From the NCBI GenBank assembly GCA_038748365.1, contig JBCDIZ010000001.1:372001-436000 (forward strand): DNA of 64,000 nucleotides. Reading direction: 5' to 3'. This stretch comes from Alterisphingorhabdus sp038748365. GTDB taxonomy: Bacteria > Pseudomonadota > Alphaproteobacteria > Sphingomonadales > Sphingomonadaceae. The notes below the pieces were generated by a model. That model saw nothing but the letters and a program-made list of their open reading frames with translations. It was not told where the DNA came from and did not search any database. This document shows, in pieces, positions 44,735 to 52,154 of the stretch (the first letter of the stretch is position 1; each line of letters begins with the position of its first letter). A program made the position numbers and the translations under genes.

Positions 44735-46009
44735 TCAAATCGTCTCCAGCGCCTGATCGAGATCGGCGATAATGTCATCAATATGCTCAATGCCCACTGA
44801 CACACGCACCACATCAGGTCCAGCCCCTGCCTCGACCAGCGCCGCTTCATCAAGCTGGCTATGGGTGGTTGAGGCCGGGTGGATAATCAGCGAACGGGTG
44901 TCGCCGATATTGGCGAGATGGCTGAACAGGTTGACACTGCTCACCAGCTTGACCCCGGCATCATAGCCACCCTTGAGGCCAAAGGTGAAAACCGACCCGC
45001 CGCGCCCGCCAAGATAGGTATGCGCAAGCTCATGATAAGGGCTGGAGCGCAATCCGGCATAGGATACCCAATCGATCTTGGGATGCGCCTCAAGCCATTT
45101 GGCAAGGGCAATCGCATTGCTGCAATGGCGTTCCATCCGCAAGCTCAGCGTTTCCATGCCGGTCAGTGTCAAAAACGCATTCATCGGCGCCATGGCAGGG
45201 CCCAGATCGCGCAGGCCGAGAACGCGGCAGGCAATGATAAAAGCAATCGGTCCGACTGCCTCGCTCAACACCGCGCCATGATAAGAGCCACTGGGGGCGG
45301 TCATGCTGGGGAATTTGTCGGACGCGGTCCAGTCAAACTTGCCGCTGTCAACGATCATGCCGCCGACCGAATTGCCATGGCCGTTGAGGAATTTGGTGAC
45401 CGAATGGACGACAATATCCGCGCCATGGTCAAATGGGCGGCATAGCATCGGCGTCGCCATGGTATTGTCGACGACCAAAGGCACGCCTGCATCATGCGCG
45501 ACCTTGGCTATTGCGGCGATATCCTGCACCACTCCGCCCGGATTGGCGAGGCTTTCTATAAAAACCGCACGTGTCTTGTCATCCATGGCTGCTGCAATAT
45601 TGGCAGGATCATCGGCATCGACAAAGCGCGTTTCCCATCCGAATTTCAGGAAGCTCTCGCCGAGCTGATTCAGCGATCCGCCATAAAGCTTTTTTGCAGC
45701 GACGATATTGCAGCCCGGTTCCATCAGCGTATGGAACACGATCAACTGCGCCGCATGGCCCGATGCCACCGCCAGCGCGCCCTCACCACCTTCCAACGCC
45801 GCGATTTTACCCTCCAGTGCGGCATTGGTCGGGTTCATAATCCGCGAATAGATATTGCCAAATTCTTTGAGCGCAAACAGGTTCGCTGCATGCTCCGTAT
45901 CGTCAAACACATAAGACGATGTCTGGTAGATTGGGGTTATGCGAGCGTTGGTCGTCGGATCGGGTTCGGTACCGGCATGAACGGCAAGTGTTTCAGGCTT
46001 ATGTGTCAT
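44735..46009 (-). CDS. metY: O-acetylhomoserine sulfhydrylase (MetY type)
   Basis: A 424-residue PLP enzyme of the Cys/Met metabolism family. It opens with HKPETLAVHAGTEPDPTTNAR and has the PLP-lysine motif VHSVTKFLNGHG near residue 208. The length and N-terminus match O-acetylhomoserine aminocarboxypropyltransferase, which makes homocysteine (or methionine with methanethiol). Only 31 nt separate it from the preceding gene, leaving no room for a separate riboswitch leader. Confidence 0.9.
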   Translation of the reverse strand: MTHKPETLAVHAGTEPDPTTNARITPIYQTSSYVFDDTEHAANLFALKEFGNIYSRIMNPTNAALEGKIAALEGGEGALAVASGHAAQLIVFHTLMEPGCNIVAAKKLYGGSLNQLGESFLKFGWETRFVDADDPANIAAAMDDKTRAVFIESLANPGGVVQDIAAIAKVAHDAGVPLVVDNTMATPMLCRPFDHGADIVVHSVTKFLNGHGNSVGGMIVDSGKFDWTASDKFPSMTAPSGSYHGAVLSEAVGPIAFIIACRVLGLRDLGPAMAPMNAFLTLTGMETLSLRMERHCSNAIALAKWLEAHPKIDWVSYAGLRSSPYHELAHTYLGGRGGSVFTFGLKGGYDAGVKLVSSVNLFSHLANIGDTRSLIIHPASTTHSQLDEAALVEAGAGPDVVRVSVGIEHIDDIIADLDQALETI

Positions 46010-46040
46010 CGCTTCCGTGCTATCCCTTGCTGCTTAAAAG

Positions 46041-46634
46041 CTATTCTTGTTCAATCGCATAGTCTGGCAATTGCATCACTATCAATCGCGCCTTAAGCCG
46101 TTCACGCCCCTGCGGTTCGCTTTTGAAAAAGACGCGAAAGCGCGTGTTTTCACCCGAATCCACTGTCCAAGTGGTTGTATTGCGCCCGCGCCGCCCGGAA
46201 GACTTGCCTTTCCCGATCAGCAATTTGCTGTCGATGCTGCGTGCCAGGGTAAGATGATCAGGATCATCCGCGATGGTAGCGATAACGGCGCATTGCGGAG
46301 CCGGGACGGAACCGCCCGCCATCGCCTCGGTGATATAATCAAGCTGAAAACGGCCATTATCCCAGCGCCAGGGTGCGCGTTTTGTTCGATCGCGGACAAA
46401 GCCATGAATATTGGCCTCCATGCCGCGGATAAAGTCTTCACGGAACGGGAATGGAGCAAGGCACAAATCGCGAAAAAAGGTGATCATCTCAGAGGATGAG
46501 GCCGCTGGCACTAGAGGCGCCAGCCCATCTTCCGACTCGAAACTTTGGTCTTGTGCCAAGGCTGGGGCAGATATTGCGGCAAACGAAGCAATGGCCAAAG
46601 CTAAGCCCCGCTTACTTGGCCAAAAAGCGATCAT
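46041..46634 (-). CDS. Secreted hypothetical protein downstream of scpA
   Basis: Not recognised. 197 residues with a signal peptide (LALAIASFAAISAPALAQDQ, cleaved near residue 28) and a mature part with two cysteines (RDLCLAP, APQCAVI). Its start overlaps the scpA stop by 4 nt, so it is co-translated with the mutase. It is probably periplasmic, an odd partner for a cytoplasmic B12 enzyme. Confidence 0.72.
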   Translation of the reverse strand: MIAFWPSKRGLALAIASFAAISAPALAQDQSFESEDGLAPLVPAASSSEMITFFRDLCLAPFPFREDFIRGMEANIHGFVRDRTKRAPWRWDNGRFQLDYITEAMAGGSVPAPQCAVIATIADDPDHLTLARSIDSKLLIGKGKSSGRRGRNTTTWTVDSGENTRFRVFFKSEPQGRERLKARLIVMQLPDYAIEQE

Positions 46635-48763
46635 TCCGCTGCTTCATCCAGCGGCGGCATATTGTGTCCCAACAGGCGCAGCACATCGGCGGCACATTCG
46701 ACGATATTGGAACCAGGACCATAAATCCCGATCACACCATTATCGCGCAGATGCTGATAATCCTGTTGCGGAATGACGCCACCGGCAAACACCTTAATAT
46801 CGGAACGCCCTGCTTCTTTGAGCCTGCCGATCAGTTCAGGGATCAGCGTATTATGGCCAGCAGCCAGGCTGGAGGCACCAATGACATCAACATCCTCGGC
46901 AATCGCCTGTGTCATGGTTTCCTGTGGTGTCTGAAACAGCGGGCCGGAAACAACTTCAAAGCCCATATCGGTAAATGCCGAGGCGACAACATTCGCGCCG
47001 CGATCATGGCCATCCTGTCCCATTTTGGCGACCATGATTTTTGGTGCCTTGCCATTGCGCGCCTTGATGCTTTGAATAGCATCAACAACCTGGGCATAGC
47101 GCGCATCATTGTCATGCGCCGCACCATAGATACCGCGCACCGGATTGGGCTGGGTGGCATAGCGACCAAACACCGCTTCCATTGCCGCGCTGATCTCGCC
47201 CAAAGTGCAGCGTGCCCGCGCTGCTTCGACTGCCAAGCCCAGCATATTGCCATCGGCCTTGGCGCCTTCGGTGATGGCCGCAAGCGCTGCCTGCGCCTTA
47301 GCCTCGTCGCGTTCGGCACGCGTCTTTTCGATGCGCTTAATCTGTTCAACGCGCACCTTGGCATTATCGATCTCAAGAATATCGACCGGCGGTTCGTCCT
47401 CGAGACGATATTTATTGACCCCGACAATAACATCCTCGCCCTTGTCGACACGCGCTTGCCTTGCAGCGGCGGATTCTTCGATCCGCTGTTTTGGCAGACC
47501 GCTGGCAATCGCCTCGGTCATGCCGCCTGCCGCATCGGCCTCGGCGATCAGCACTTCGGCTTTTTCGACCAGTTCATTAGTCAGTGCCTCGATGTAATAG
47601 CTGCCGCCCAGCGGATCGACGACATTGGTCATGCCGGTCTCTTCCTGCAGGATCAGCTGGGTATTACGCGCCAGACGCGCCGAGAAATCGGTGGGCAGCG
47701 CAATCGCTTCGTCAAAGCTGTTGGTGTGCAGGCTCTGGGTACCGCCAAAGGTCGCCGCCATCGCCTCAATCGTTGTGCGGATGATATTGTTATACGGGTC
47801 CTGCTCGGTCAGCGAGACGCCACTGGTCTGGCAATGGGTGCGCAGCATCTGGCTGCGGGCATTGCCGCCAAAGTCTGCGATAATCTTGGACCAAAGCGTC
47901 CGCGCTGCGCGGAGCTTGGCAACTTCCATAAAGAAGTTCATGCCAATGCCGAAAAAGAAGCTCAGCCGACCGGCAAAGGCGTCAATATCCATGCCGCGAT
48001 CGAGCGCGGCCTTCACATATTCCTTGCCGTCGGCGAGCGTATAGGCGAGCTCCTGAACCGCCGTCGCGCCTGCCTCGTGCATGTGATAGCCCGAAATCGA
48101 GATCGAGTTGAAGCGCGGCATATGCTCTGCGGTATAAGCGATAATATCGGCGATAATCCGCATCGAGGGCGCAGGTGGATAGATATAGGTGTTGCGCACC
48201 ATAAACTCTTTGAGAATGTCGTTCTGGATCGTGCCCGAAAGCTGATCCTGCGCCACGCCCTGCTCTTCCGCCGCGACGATATAGAAAGCCAGACACGGGA
48301 TCACCGCGCCGTTCATCGTCATCGACACCGACATTTTGTCGAGCGGGATCTGATTGAAGAGAATCTGCATATCGGCCAGCGTATCGATCGCAACACCCGC
48401 CTTGCCGACATCACCGACAACGCGTTCATGATCGCTGTCATAGCCGCGATGGGTGGCGAGGTCGAAGGCGACGGAAAGCCCCTTCTGCCCGGCGGCAAGA
48501 TTGCGGCGGTAAAAGGCGTTGGACTCCTCGGCAGTTGAAAAACCGGCATATTGGCGGATGGTCCATGGCCGACCGGCATACATGCTGGCCTTCACCCCAC
48601 GGGTATAGGGCGCAAAGCCTGGCAGACCCGGATCGGGTGCATCCTCGCCAGTATAGAGCGGTTTGACATGGATGCCCTCGGGCGTGTCCCAGCCCAAAGC
48701 GCGGCCCTTTACTTCCTTGTCTTTAAGAGCTTCCCAGTCATTGAGAGTCGGTTTGTCTGTCAT
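46631..48763 (-). CDS. scpA: Methylmalonyl-CoA mutase
   Basis: A 710-residue adenosylcobalamin enzyme interconverting methylmalonyl-CoA and succinyl-CoA. The substrate-binding barrel has TIRQYAGFSTAEESNAFYR near residue 90; the C-terminal B12-binding domain has the DxHxxG base-off motif (KMGQDGHDRGANVVASA). The single-chain length matches the MutB/ScpA catalytic subunit. ATG 48763 is preferred to TTG 48769. The chaperone gene meaB is not in the window. Confidence 0.95.
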   Translation of the reverse strand: MTDKPTLNDWEALKDKEVKGRALGWDTPEGIHVKPLYTGEDAPDPGLPGFAPYTRGVKASMYAGRPWTIRQYAGFSTAEESNAFYRRNLAAGQKGLSVAFDLATHRGYDSDHERVVGDVGKAGVAIDTLADMQILFNQIPLDKMSVSMTMNGAVIPCLAFYIVAAEEQGVAQDQLSGTIQNDILKEFMVRNTYIYPPAPSMRIIADIIAYTAEHMPRFNSISISGYHMHEAGATAVQELAYTLADGKEYVKAALDRGMDIDAFAGRLSFFFGIGMNFFMEVAKLRAARTLWSKIIADFGGNARSQMLRTHCQTSGVSLTEQDPYNNIIRTTIEAMAATFGGTQSLHTNSFDEAIALPTDFSARLARNTQLILQEETGMTNVVDPLGGSYYIEALTNELVEKAEVLIAEADAAGGMTEAIASGLPKQRIEESAAARQARVDKGEDVIVGVNKYRLEDEPPVDILEIDNAKVRVEQIKRIEKTRAERDEAKAQAALAAITEGAKADGNMLGLAVEAARARCTLGEISAAMEAVFGRYATQPNPVRGIYGAAHDNDARYAQVVDAIQSIKARNGKAPKIMVAKMGQDGHDRGANVVASAFTDMGFEVVSGPLFQTPQETMTQAIAEDVDVIGASSLAAGHNTLIPELIGRLKEAGRSDIKVFAGGVIPQQDYQHLRDNGVIGIYGPGSNIVECAADVLRLLGHNMPPLDEAAE

Positions 48764-48777
48764 GGGCAATCATATAA

Positions 48778-48877
48778 CCGTTCGGGCTGAGCTTGTCGAA
48801 GCCCCGTTCTTTTCCTGCGAAGAATGCGACCGTTGATCTGCGATAGTCTCCGACTCGACAAGCTCAAGGCAAACAGG
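48778..48877. repeat. Inverted repeat, CCGTTCG...TCGAAG family (copy 2)
   Basis: Left arm CCGTTCGGGCTGAGCTTGTCGAAG... (from 48778) and a degenerate inverted right arm CTCGACAAGCTCAAGGCAAACAGG (48854-48877) fill the gap between scpA and the PaaG-like gene. The left arm is almost identical to the repeat at 60302-60382. Confidence 0.75.
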
Positions 48878-48889
48878 ATGAGAAAGCGT

Positions 48890-49690
48890 TCACTTACCCG
48901 TAAACTGCGCCTTTTCCTTTTTGAGGAACGCTACTGCGCCGATACGCGCATCGTCACTCTTGCCCGCATCGCGCTGCGCATTGGCTTCGGCATCCAGCGC
49001 TTCCGGATAGCTGCGGTCAAGATTTTCCACCGCAAGACGCCGCATCAGGCCCAGCGCCATTGTCGGCCCCTCAGCAAGCCGCTTAGCCAGCGCCCGCGCC
49101 TCATCCATCAGGCCATCATTATCGACAACGGCATAGACCATACCCCAGTCATAGGCCTTTTGCGCCGGGATTTTCTCGCCCAGCATCATCATTTCCATCG
49201 CCCGCGCCTTGCCAATCAGGCGCGGCAGCATCCATGTCGCGCCGCCATCGGGTACCAGGCCAATATTGACAAAAGCCTGCAGAAAATAGGCGTTTTCCGA
49301 AGCGAGAACAAAGTCGCCAGCCAGGCCCATTGAGCAACCAACACCCGCCGCCGGGCCATTCACCGCGGTGACCAATGGGATGGGCAGTTCAGCCAGCGCC
49401 CGCATCATCGGGTTATACGCGTAGTTCAGCGACCATTTGGCACCATCGCCACCCAGACCACGCGATTTGCCTTCGCCTGAACCGGCAGCAAGATCAGCAC
49501 CCGAACAAAAGGCGCGGCCCTCGCCGGTCATCAGCACACAACGGGCGCCTTCACTAACCGCCTGCAGCAACGCATCGCTGATCTCATCGGCCATCTCTAT
49601 TGGCGCCGCATTCAGACGCTCTGGCCGGTTCAGCGTGATAGTCGCAATGTTGTCGCTAAGGTCGTATTTAATGGTCTGAAAATCTGACAT
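48890..49690 (-). CDS. Enoyl-CoA hydratase/isomerase family, PaaG-like
   Basis: A 266-residue crotonase-fold protein with oxyanion-hole segments FCSGADLA and NGPAAGVGCSMG. The two glutamates of true enoyl-CoA hydratases are missing (GCSMG and LQAFVNIGLV in place of GCEL and QPE), while IGLVPDGG carries the aspartate used by PaaG-type isomerases. It is thus more likely an enoyl-CoA isomerase (phenylacetate-type or fatty-acid) than a hydratase. ATG 49690 follows GGAGAG; the longer frame to 49735 would start inside a repeat. Confidence 0.85.
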   Translation of the reverse strand: MSDFQTIKYDLSDNIATITLNRPERLNAAPIEMADEISDALLQAVSEGARCVLMTGEGRAFCSGADLAAGSGEGKSRGLGGDGAKWSLNYAYNPMMRALAELPIPLVTAVNGPAAGVGCSMGLAGDFVLASENAYFLQAFVNIGLVPDGGATWMLPRLIGKARAMEMMMLGEKIPAQKAYDWGMVYAVVDNDGLMDEARALAKRLAEGPTMALGLMRRLAVENLDRSYPEALDAEANAQRDAGKSDDARIGAVAFLKKEKAQFTGK

Positions 49691-49711
49691 TTGCGTACTC
49701 TCTCCGTTTTC

Positions 49712-49793
49712 GTCACGCTGAATGTGTTTCAGCATCTGGTGCCAAGATAGATGTGGCTTAGGGGATAAGATCCTGAAACAAGTTCAGGATGAC
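49712..49793. repeat. Inverted repeat, GTCA-CTGAA-TGTTTCAG family
   Basis: Left arm GTCACGCTGAATGTGTTTCAGCATCT (49712-49737) and right arm AGATCCTGAAACAAGTTCAGGATGAC (49768-49793) are inverted near-copies; each arm is itself a small palindrome (CTGAA...TTCAG). This resembles widely dispersed intergenic repeats of alphaproteobacteria. It lies between mce and the PaaG-like gene. Confidence 0.8.
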
Positions 49794-49806
49794 GGTGGTT
49801 TGGTAT

Positions 49807-50253
49807 TTACCCGTCTTTCGGCGTTTCCATTATCTCGGTCAAGACCCCACCCATATCCTTGGGGTGGACAAAGAAGATCAACGTGCCATGCGCACCGATA
49901 CGCGGCTCGCCCAGCACCTTCTTACCCATGGCCTCAAATTCGGCCTTGGCGATATGGATATCGGGCACCTCATAACACATATGATGCTGCCCGCCTTTAG
50001 GGTTGGCTTTAAGGAAACCATGGATTGGCGAATCCTCACCGAGTGGCTCGATCAACTCGATCTGCGTGCCCCTAGCACCAGAGTAACTGCCGTCTTGCGC
50101 TGGAGTATCGACGAAGCACACCTTCACGCCCTGTGCGGGCATGTCGAACGGTTCATGTATCTCGGTTGCCCCCATCACATCGCGGTAAAAGGCAATGCTA
50201 TCCGGGATGGAGGGCGTGGCAACGCCGATATGGTTCAGGGGACCGAGTTTCAT
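49807..50253 (-). CDS. mce: Methylmalonyl-CoA epimerase
   Basis: A 148-residue glyoxalase/VOC-fold enzyme converting (2S)- to (2R)-methylmalonyl-CoA, the step between PccAB and ScpA. It begins KLGPLNHIGVATPSIPDSIAFY and has GGQHHMCYEVPDI and RIGAHGTLIFFVHPKDMGG, giving the metal-binding His/Glu set. Its ATG overlaps the stop of the 70-residue coiled-coil gene by 4 nt, so it is translationally coupled to the RHH operon. Confidence 0.95.
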   Translation of the reverse strand: MKLGPLNHIGVATPSIPDSIAFYRDVMGATEIHEPFDMPAQGVKVCFVDTPAQDGSYSGARGTQIELIEPLGEDSPIHGFLKANPKGGQHHMCYEVPDIHIAKAEFEAMGKKVLGEPRIGAHGTLIFFVHPKDMGGVLTEIMETPKDG

Positions 50254-50462
50254 TCTTCCAACCTTTTTTGTGAAGGTGCGTTCTGCGACATCTCAATCAT
50301 CGTTTCAATGCGGACGACACGCTTGTCTATCGAAACGACATAATCATTCAGGTCATCCACATCGTCGGTCAGATCAGCAATATCCTGACGCACCTGAATC
50401 ATATGATCTTGCAGCAGAAGCACATTCTTCAGCGCGCCTAATGTATCTGAAAAACTGCTCAT
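50250..50462 (-). CDS. Small coiled-coil protein
   Basis: Not recognised. 70 residues with a hydrophobic N-terminal helix and a heptad-type stretch rich in Asp, Val and Ile (about residues 20-58: QVRQDIADLTDDVDDLNDYV...), predicted to be a coiled coil. It overlaps the RHH gene upstream and mce downstream by 4 nt each (ATGA), so all three are made in series. It may partner the C-terminal coiled coil of the RHH protein. Confidence 0.7.
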   Translation of the reverse strand: MSSFSDTLGALKNVLLLQDHMIQVRQDIADLTDDVDDLNDYVVSIDKRVVRIETMIEMSQNAPSQKRLEE

Positions 50463-50758
50463 TTGCGGATTCCTGCCTCGCGCAATGTCTTGTCAAGTTT
50501 GCTGCGGGTCTTGCGGATAGTCTTGCTCATCTCTTCAAGCGAAGCGTTCATACGGGGTATGGCATCATTAACCTCTGCAACCAGAACTTTCAGTGCCTCT
50601 TCCTCTTCAGCACTAGGGCCAGATTGTGGCTCAGCTATATAGCGTGCCGTGGCTTCGCGCAGCACACTGCCAACGGATTCGCCGCGCGCCTTGGCAAAGG
50701 CTTCGAGCTCCGCCTTGCGTTCGGCGCTGGTTAGATAGGTCACACGCTCATTATGCAT
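50459..50758 (-). CDS. Ribbon-helix-helix (CopG-like) DNA-binding protein
   Basis: A 99-residue protein with a predicted ribbon-helix-helix fold in residues 1-43: strand ERVTYLTSAE, helix RKAELEAFAKARG, turn ESV, helix GSVLREATARYIA. The rest is helical and charged (VLVAEVNDAIPRMNASLEEM...), perhaps a coiled coil. The ribosome-binding site AAGGAG precedes ATG 50758. The family binds short repeated operators and often represses its own promoter; three TTATAATG repeats lie in this promoter. Target genes beyond itself and mce are unknown. Confidence 0.75.
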   Translation of the reverse strand: MHNERVTYLTSAERKAELEAFAKARGESVGSVLREATARYIAEPQSGPSAEEEEALKVLVAEVNDAIPRMNASLEEMSKTIRKTRSKLDKTLREAGIRK

Positions 50759-50811
50759 TATAAACTCCTTATCATTATAAGAACATTATAATGTTTTGCA
50801 GAAATTTTCAA
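50756..50811 (-). promoter_or_regulatory. Promoter with three TTATAATG repeats (putative RHH operator)
   Basis: On the minus strand TTGAAA (50806-50811) and TATAAT (50785-50790) are spaced by 15 nt. The -10 box sits in the perfect palindrome ACATTATAATGT (50783-50794). The octamer TTATAATG recurs at 50784-50791, 50773-50780 and 50756-50763, the last overlapping the RHH start codon. Repeats over the -10 and the start are expected of an autoregulatory operator. Confidence 0.5.
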
Positions 50812-50828
50812 GGGGATGACCGCTACTG

Positions 50829-51830
50829 CTAAGCGATATGCTCTTCTTTATGAACGTCGGAATGCAGCAGCTTGTGCATAATAGGCGCAATTATCGCACC
50901 AATGACAATACCCAATATTCCTGACAGTATAGCAAAGACCAGCCATTCAACGAGACCATGGAGCCCAGCAGGAGCAATACCGGCAAGCCAATGCCCCGCC
51001 CCCTCAATCCAATGCTCAGGTCCGTGCCAACCCAGAACCGCAGCATTGTGCACCAGCAATCCTCCACCGACCCAGGCCATGGCGAGGGTGCCGACAATCG
51101 AGATGGTGGTCAGCAGCTTGGGCATAAACGCGACCAATCCACGACCGAAGGCAGCGGTTGCGCCTGTATTTTCCCTCGCTAGGTGCAAGCCGATATCATC
51201 CATTTTGACGATCACCGCCACCGCGCCATAGACGACCACGGTAATCGCCACGCCGATCAGCGCCAGCACCAGCGCCTGTTGCCACCAGACTTCCTCGGCG
51301 ACTTCGGATAGCGCAATCGCCATGATCTCCGCCGACAGGATCAGGTCGGTGCGGATCGCACCCGATGCCATTTCCTCCTCGCGCTCCGGCCCAACCTCTA
51401 CAGCAGGCACATCATGTACATTGGTCTCATCGACCTTGAGCCATTCCAGCACCTTTTCCGCCGCTTCATAGCTCAGGAACAGGCCGCCGATAATCAGGAT
51501 GATCGGGATCAGAAACGGCGCAAACTGGCCGAGCAGCACCGCAATCGGCAGCAGGATCACCAGCTTGTTGAAAAACGACCCCTTGGCGATGCGCCAGATC
51601 AACGGCAATTCGCGCGCTGGGGAAAAGCCGGTGACATAGCTAGGCGTCACTGCCGCATCGTCGATCACCACGCCAGCGGTCTTGGTCCCCGCCCGCGCTG
51701 CGGCTGCGCCGATATCATCGGCTGAGGCGGCAGCAACTTTCGCCATGGCGGCGGCATCATCGACAGAAGCAGCGGCGGCTTTGGCGATGGCAGCAACGTC
51801 ATCGAGAAGGGCGACTAAGCCTGAGGGCAT
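50829..51830 (-). CDS. DUF808 inner-membrane protein (YedI-like)
   Basis: A 333-residue multi-helix membrane protein. The N-terminus is the DUF808 signature (MPSGLVALLDDVAAIAKAAAAS repeated as alanine-rich VDDAAAMAKVAAAS), followed by GTKTAGVVIDDAAVTPSYVTGF and about eight hydrophobic segments. The E. coli homologue YedI has no firm function. It ends 18 nt before the -35 box of the RHH promoter and follows the 103-residue gene by 12 nt. Confidence 0.85.
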   Translation of the reverse strand: MPSGLVALLDDVAAIAKAAAASVDDAAAMAKVAAASADDIGAAAARAGTKTAGVVIDDAAVTPSYVTGFSPARELPLIWRIAKGSFFNKLVILLPIAVLLGQFAPFLIPIILIIGGLFLSYEAAEKVLEWLKVDETNVHDVPAVEVGPEREEEMASGAIRTDLILSAEIMAIALSEVAEEVWWQQALVLALIGVAITVVVYGAVAVIVKMDDIGLHLARENTGATAAFGRGLVAFMPKLLTTISIVGTLAMAWVGGGLLVHNAAVLGWHGPEHWIEGAGHWLAGIAPAGLHGLVEWLVFAILSGILGIVIGAIIAPIMHKLLHSDVHKEEHIA

Positions 51831-51842
51831 GCTTTTAAAACT

Positions 51843-52154
51843 TTATAAAAGTGACCAAGTTGCAATAGCAACGGAAACAACTCCAAACATGAATGCGAAT
51901 ATAAGCGTGCTCCAAAAAAGGCTTGGAGTTCTTTGGCGCGACACCTCTGGAGAGGTGTTTAATACGCGAAGTTTTGCAACGCGCCCGGTCACTGCAATCA
52001 TAGCTAAACCTATAAGCAACGAAGGCCATGCTTGAAAAACCGTAAGTTGCTGTTCAACGCCTGTGAAAATTCGATAAGCATAAATCAGAAATGCAGAAAA
52101 TATTAATATGACAAGAGCGAAAAACACCAAATTTCGAAGGAAAGTTCTCATCAC
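51843..52154 (-). CDS. Small membrane protein downstream of pccB
   Basis: Not recognised. 103 residues with three hydrophobic segments (NLVFFALVILIFSAFLIYAY, AWPSLLIGLAMIAVTG, LIFAFMFGVVSVAIATW). Its start overlaps the pccB stop by 4 nt. The DNA is noticeably AT-richer than pccB, suggesting separate origin. Function unknown. Confidence 0.65.
   Translation of the reverse strand: MMRTFLRNLVFFALVILIFSAFLIYAYRIFTGVEQQLTVFQAWPSLLIGLAMIAVTGRVAKLRVLNTSPEVSRQRTPSLFWSTLIFAFMFGVVSVAIATWSLL

Noticed and set aside
44735..46040. SAM riboswitch upstream of metY
   Set aside because: Only 31 nt separate metY from the preceding gene; no aptamer-sized leader exists.
46496..48538. A 680-residue open frame on the plus strand
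   Set aside because: It is fully antisense to scpA, has no recognisable domain, and scpA has all mutase motifs. High GC at third codon positions often keeps the antisense frame open.
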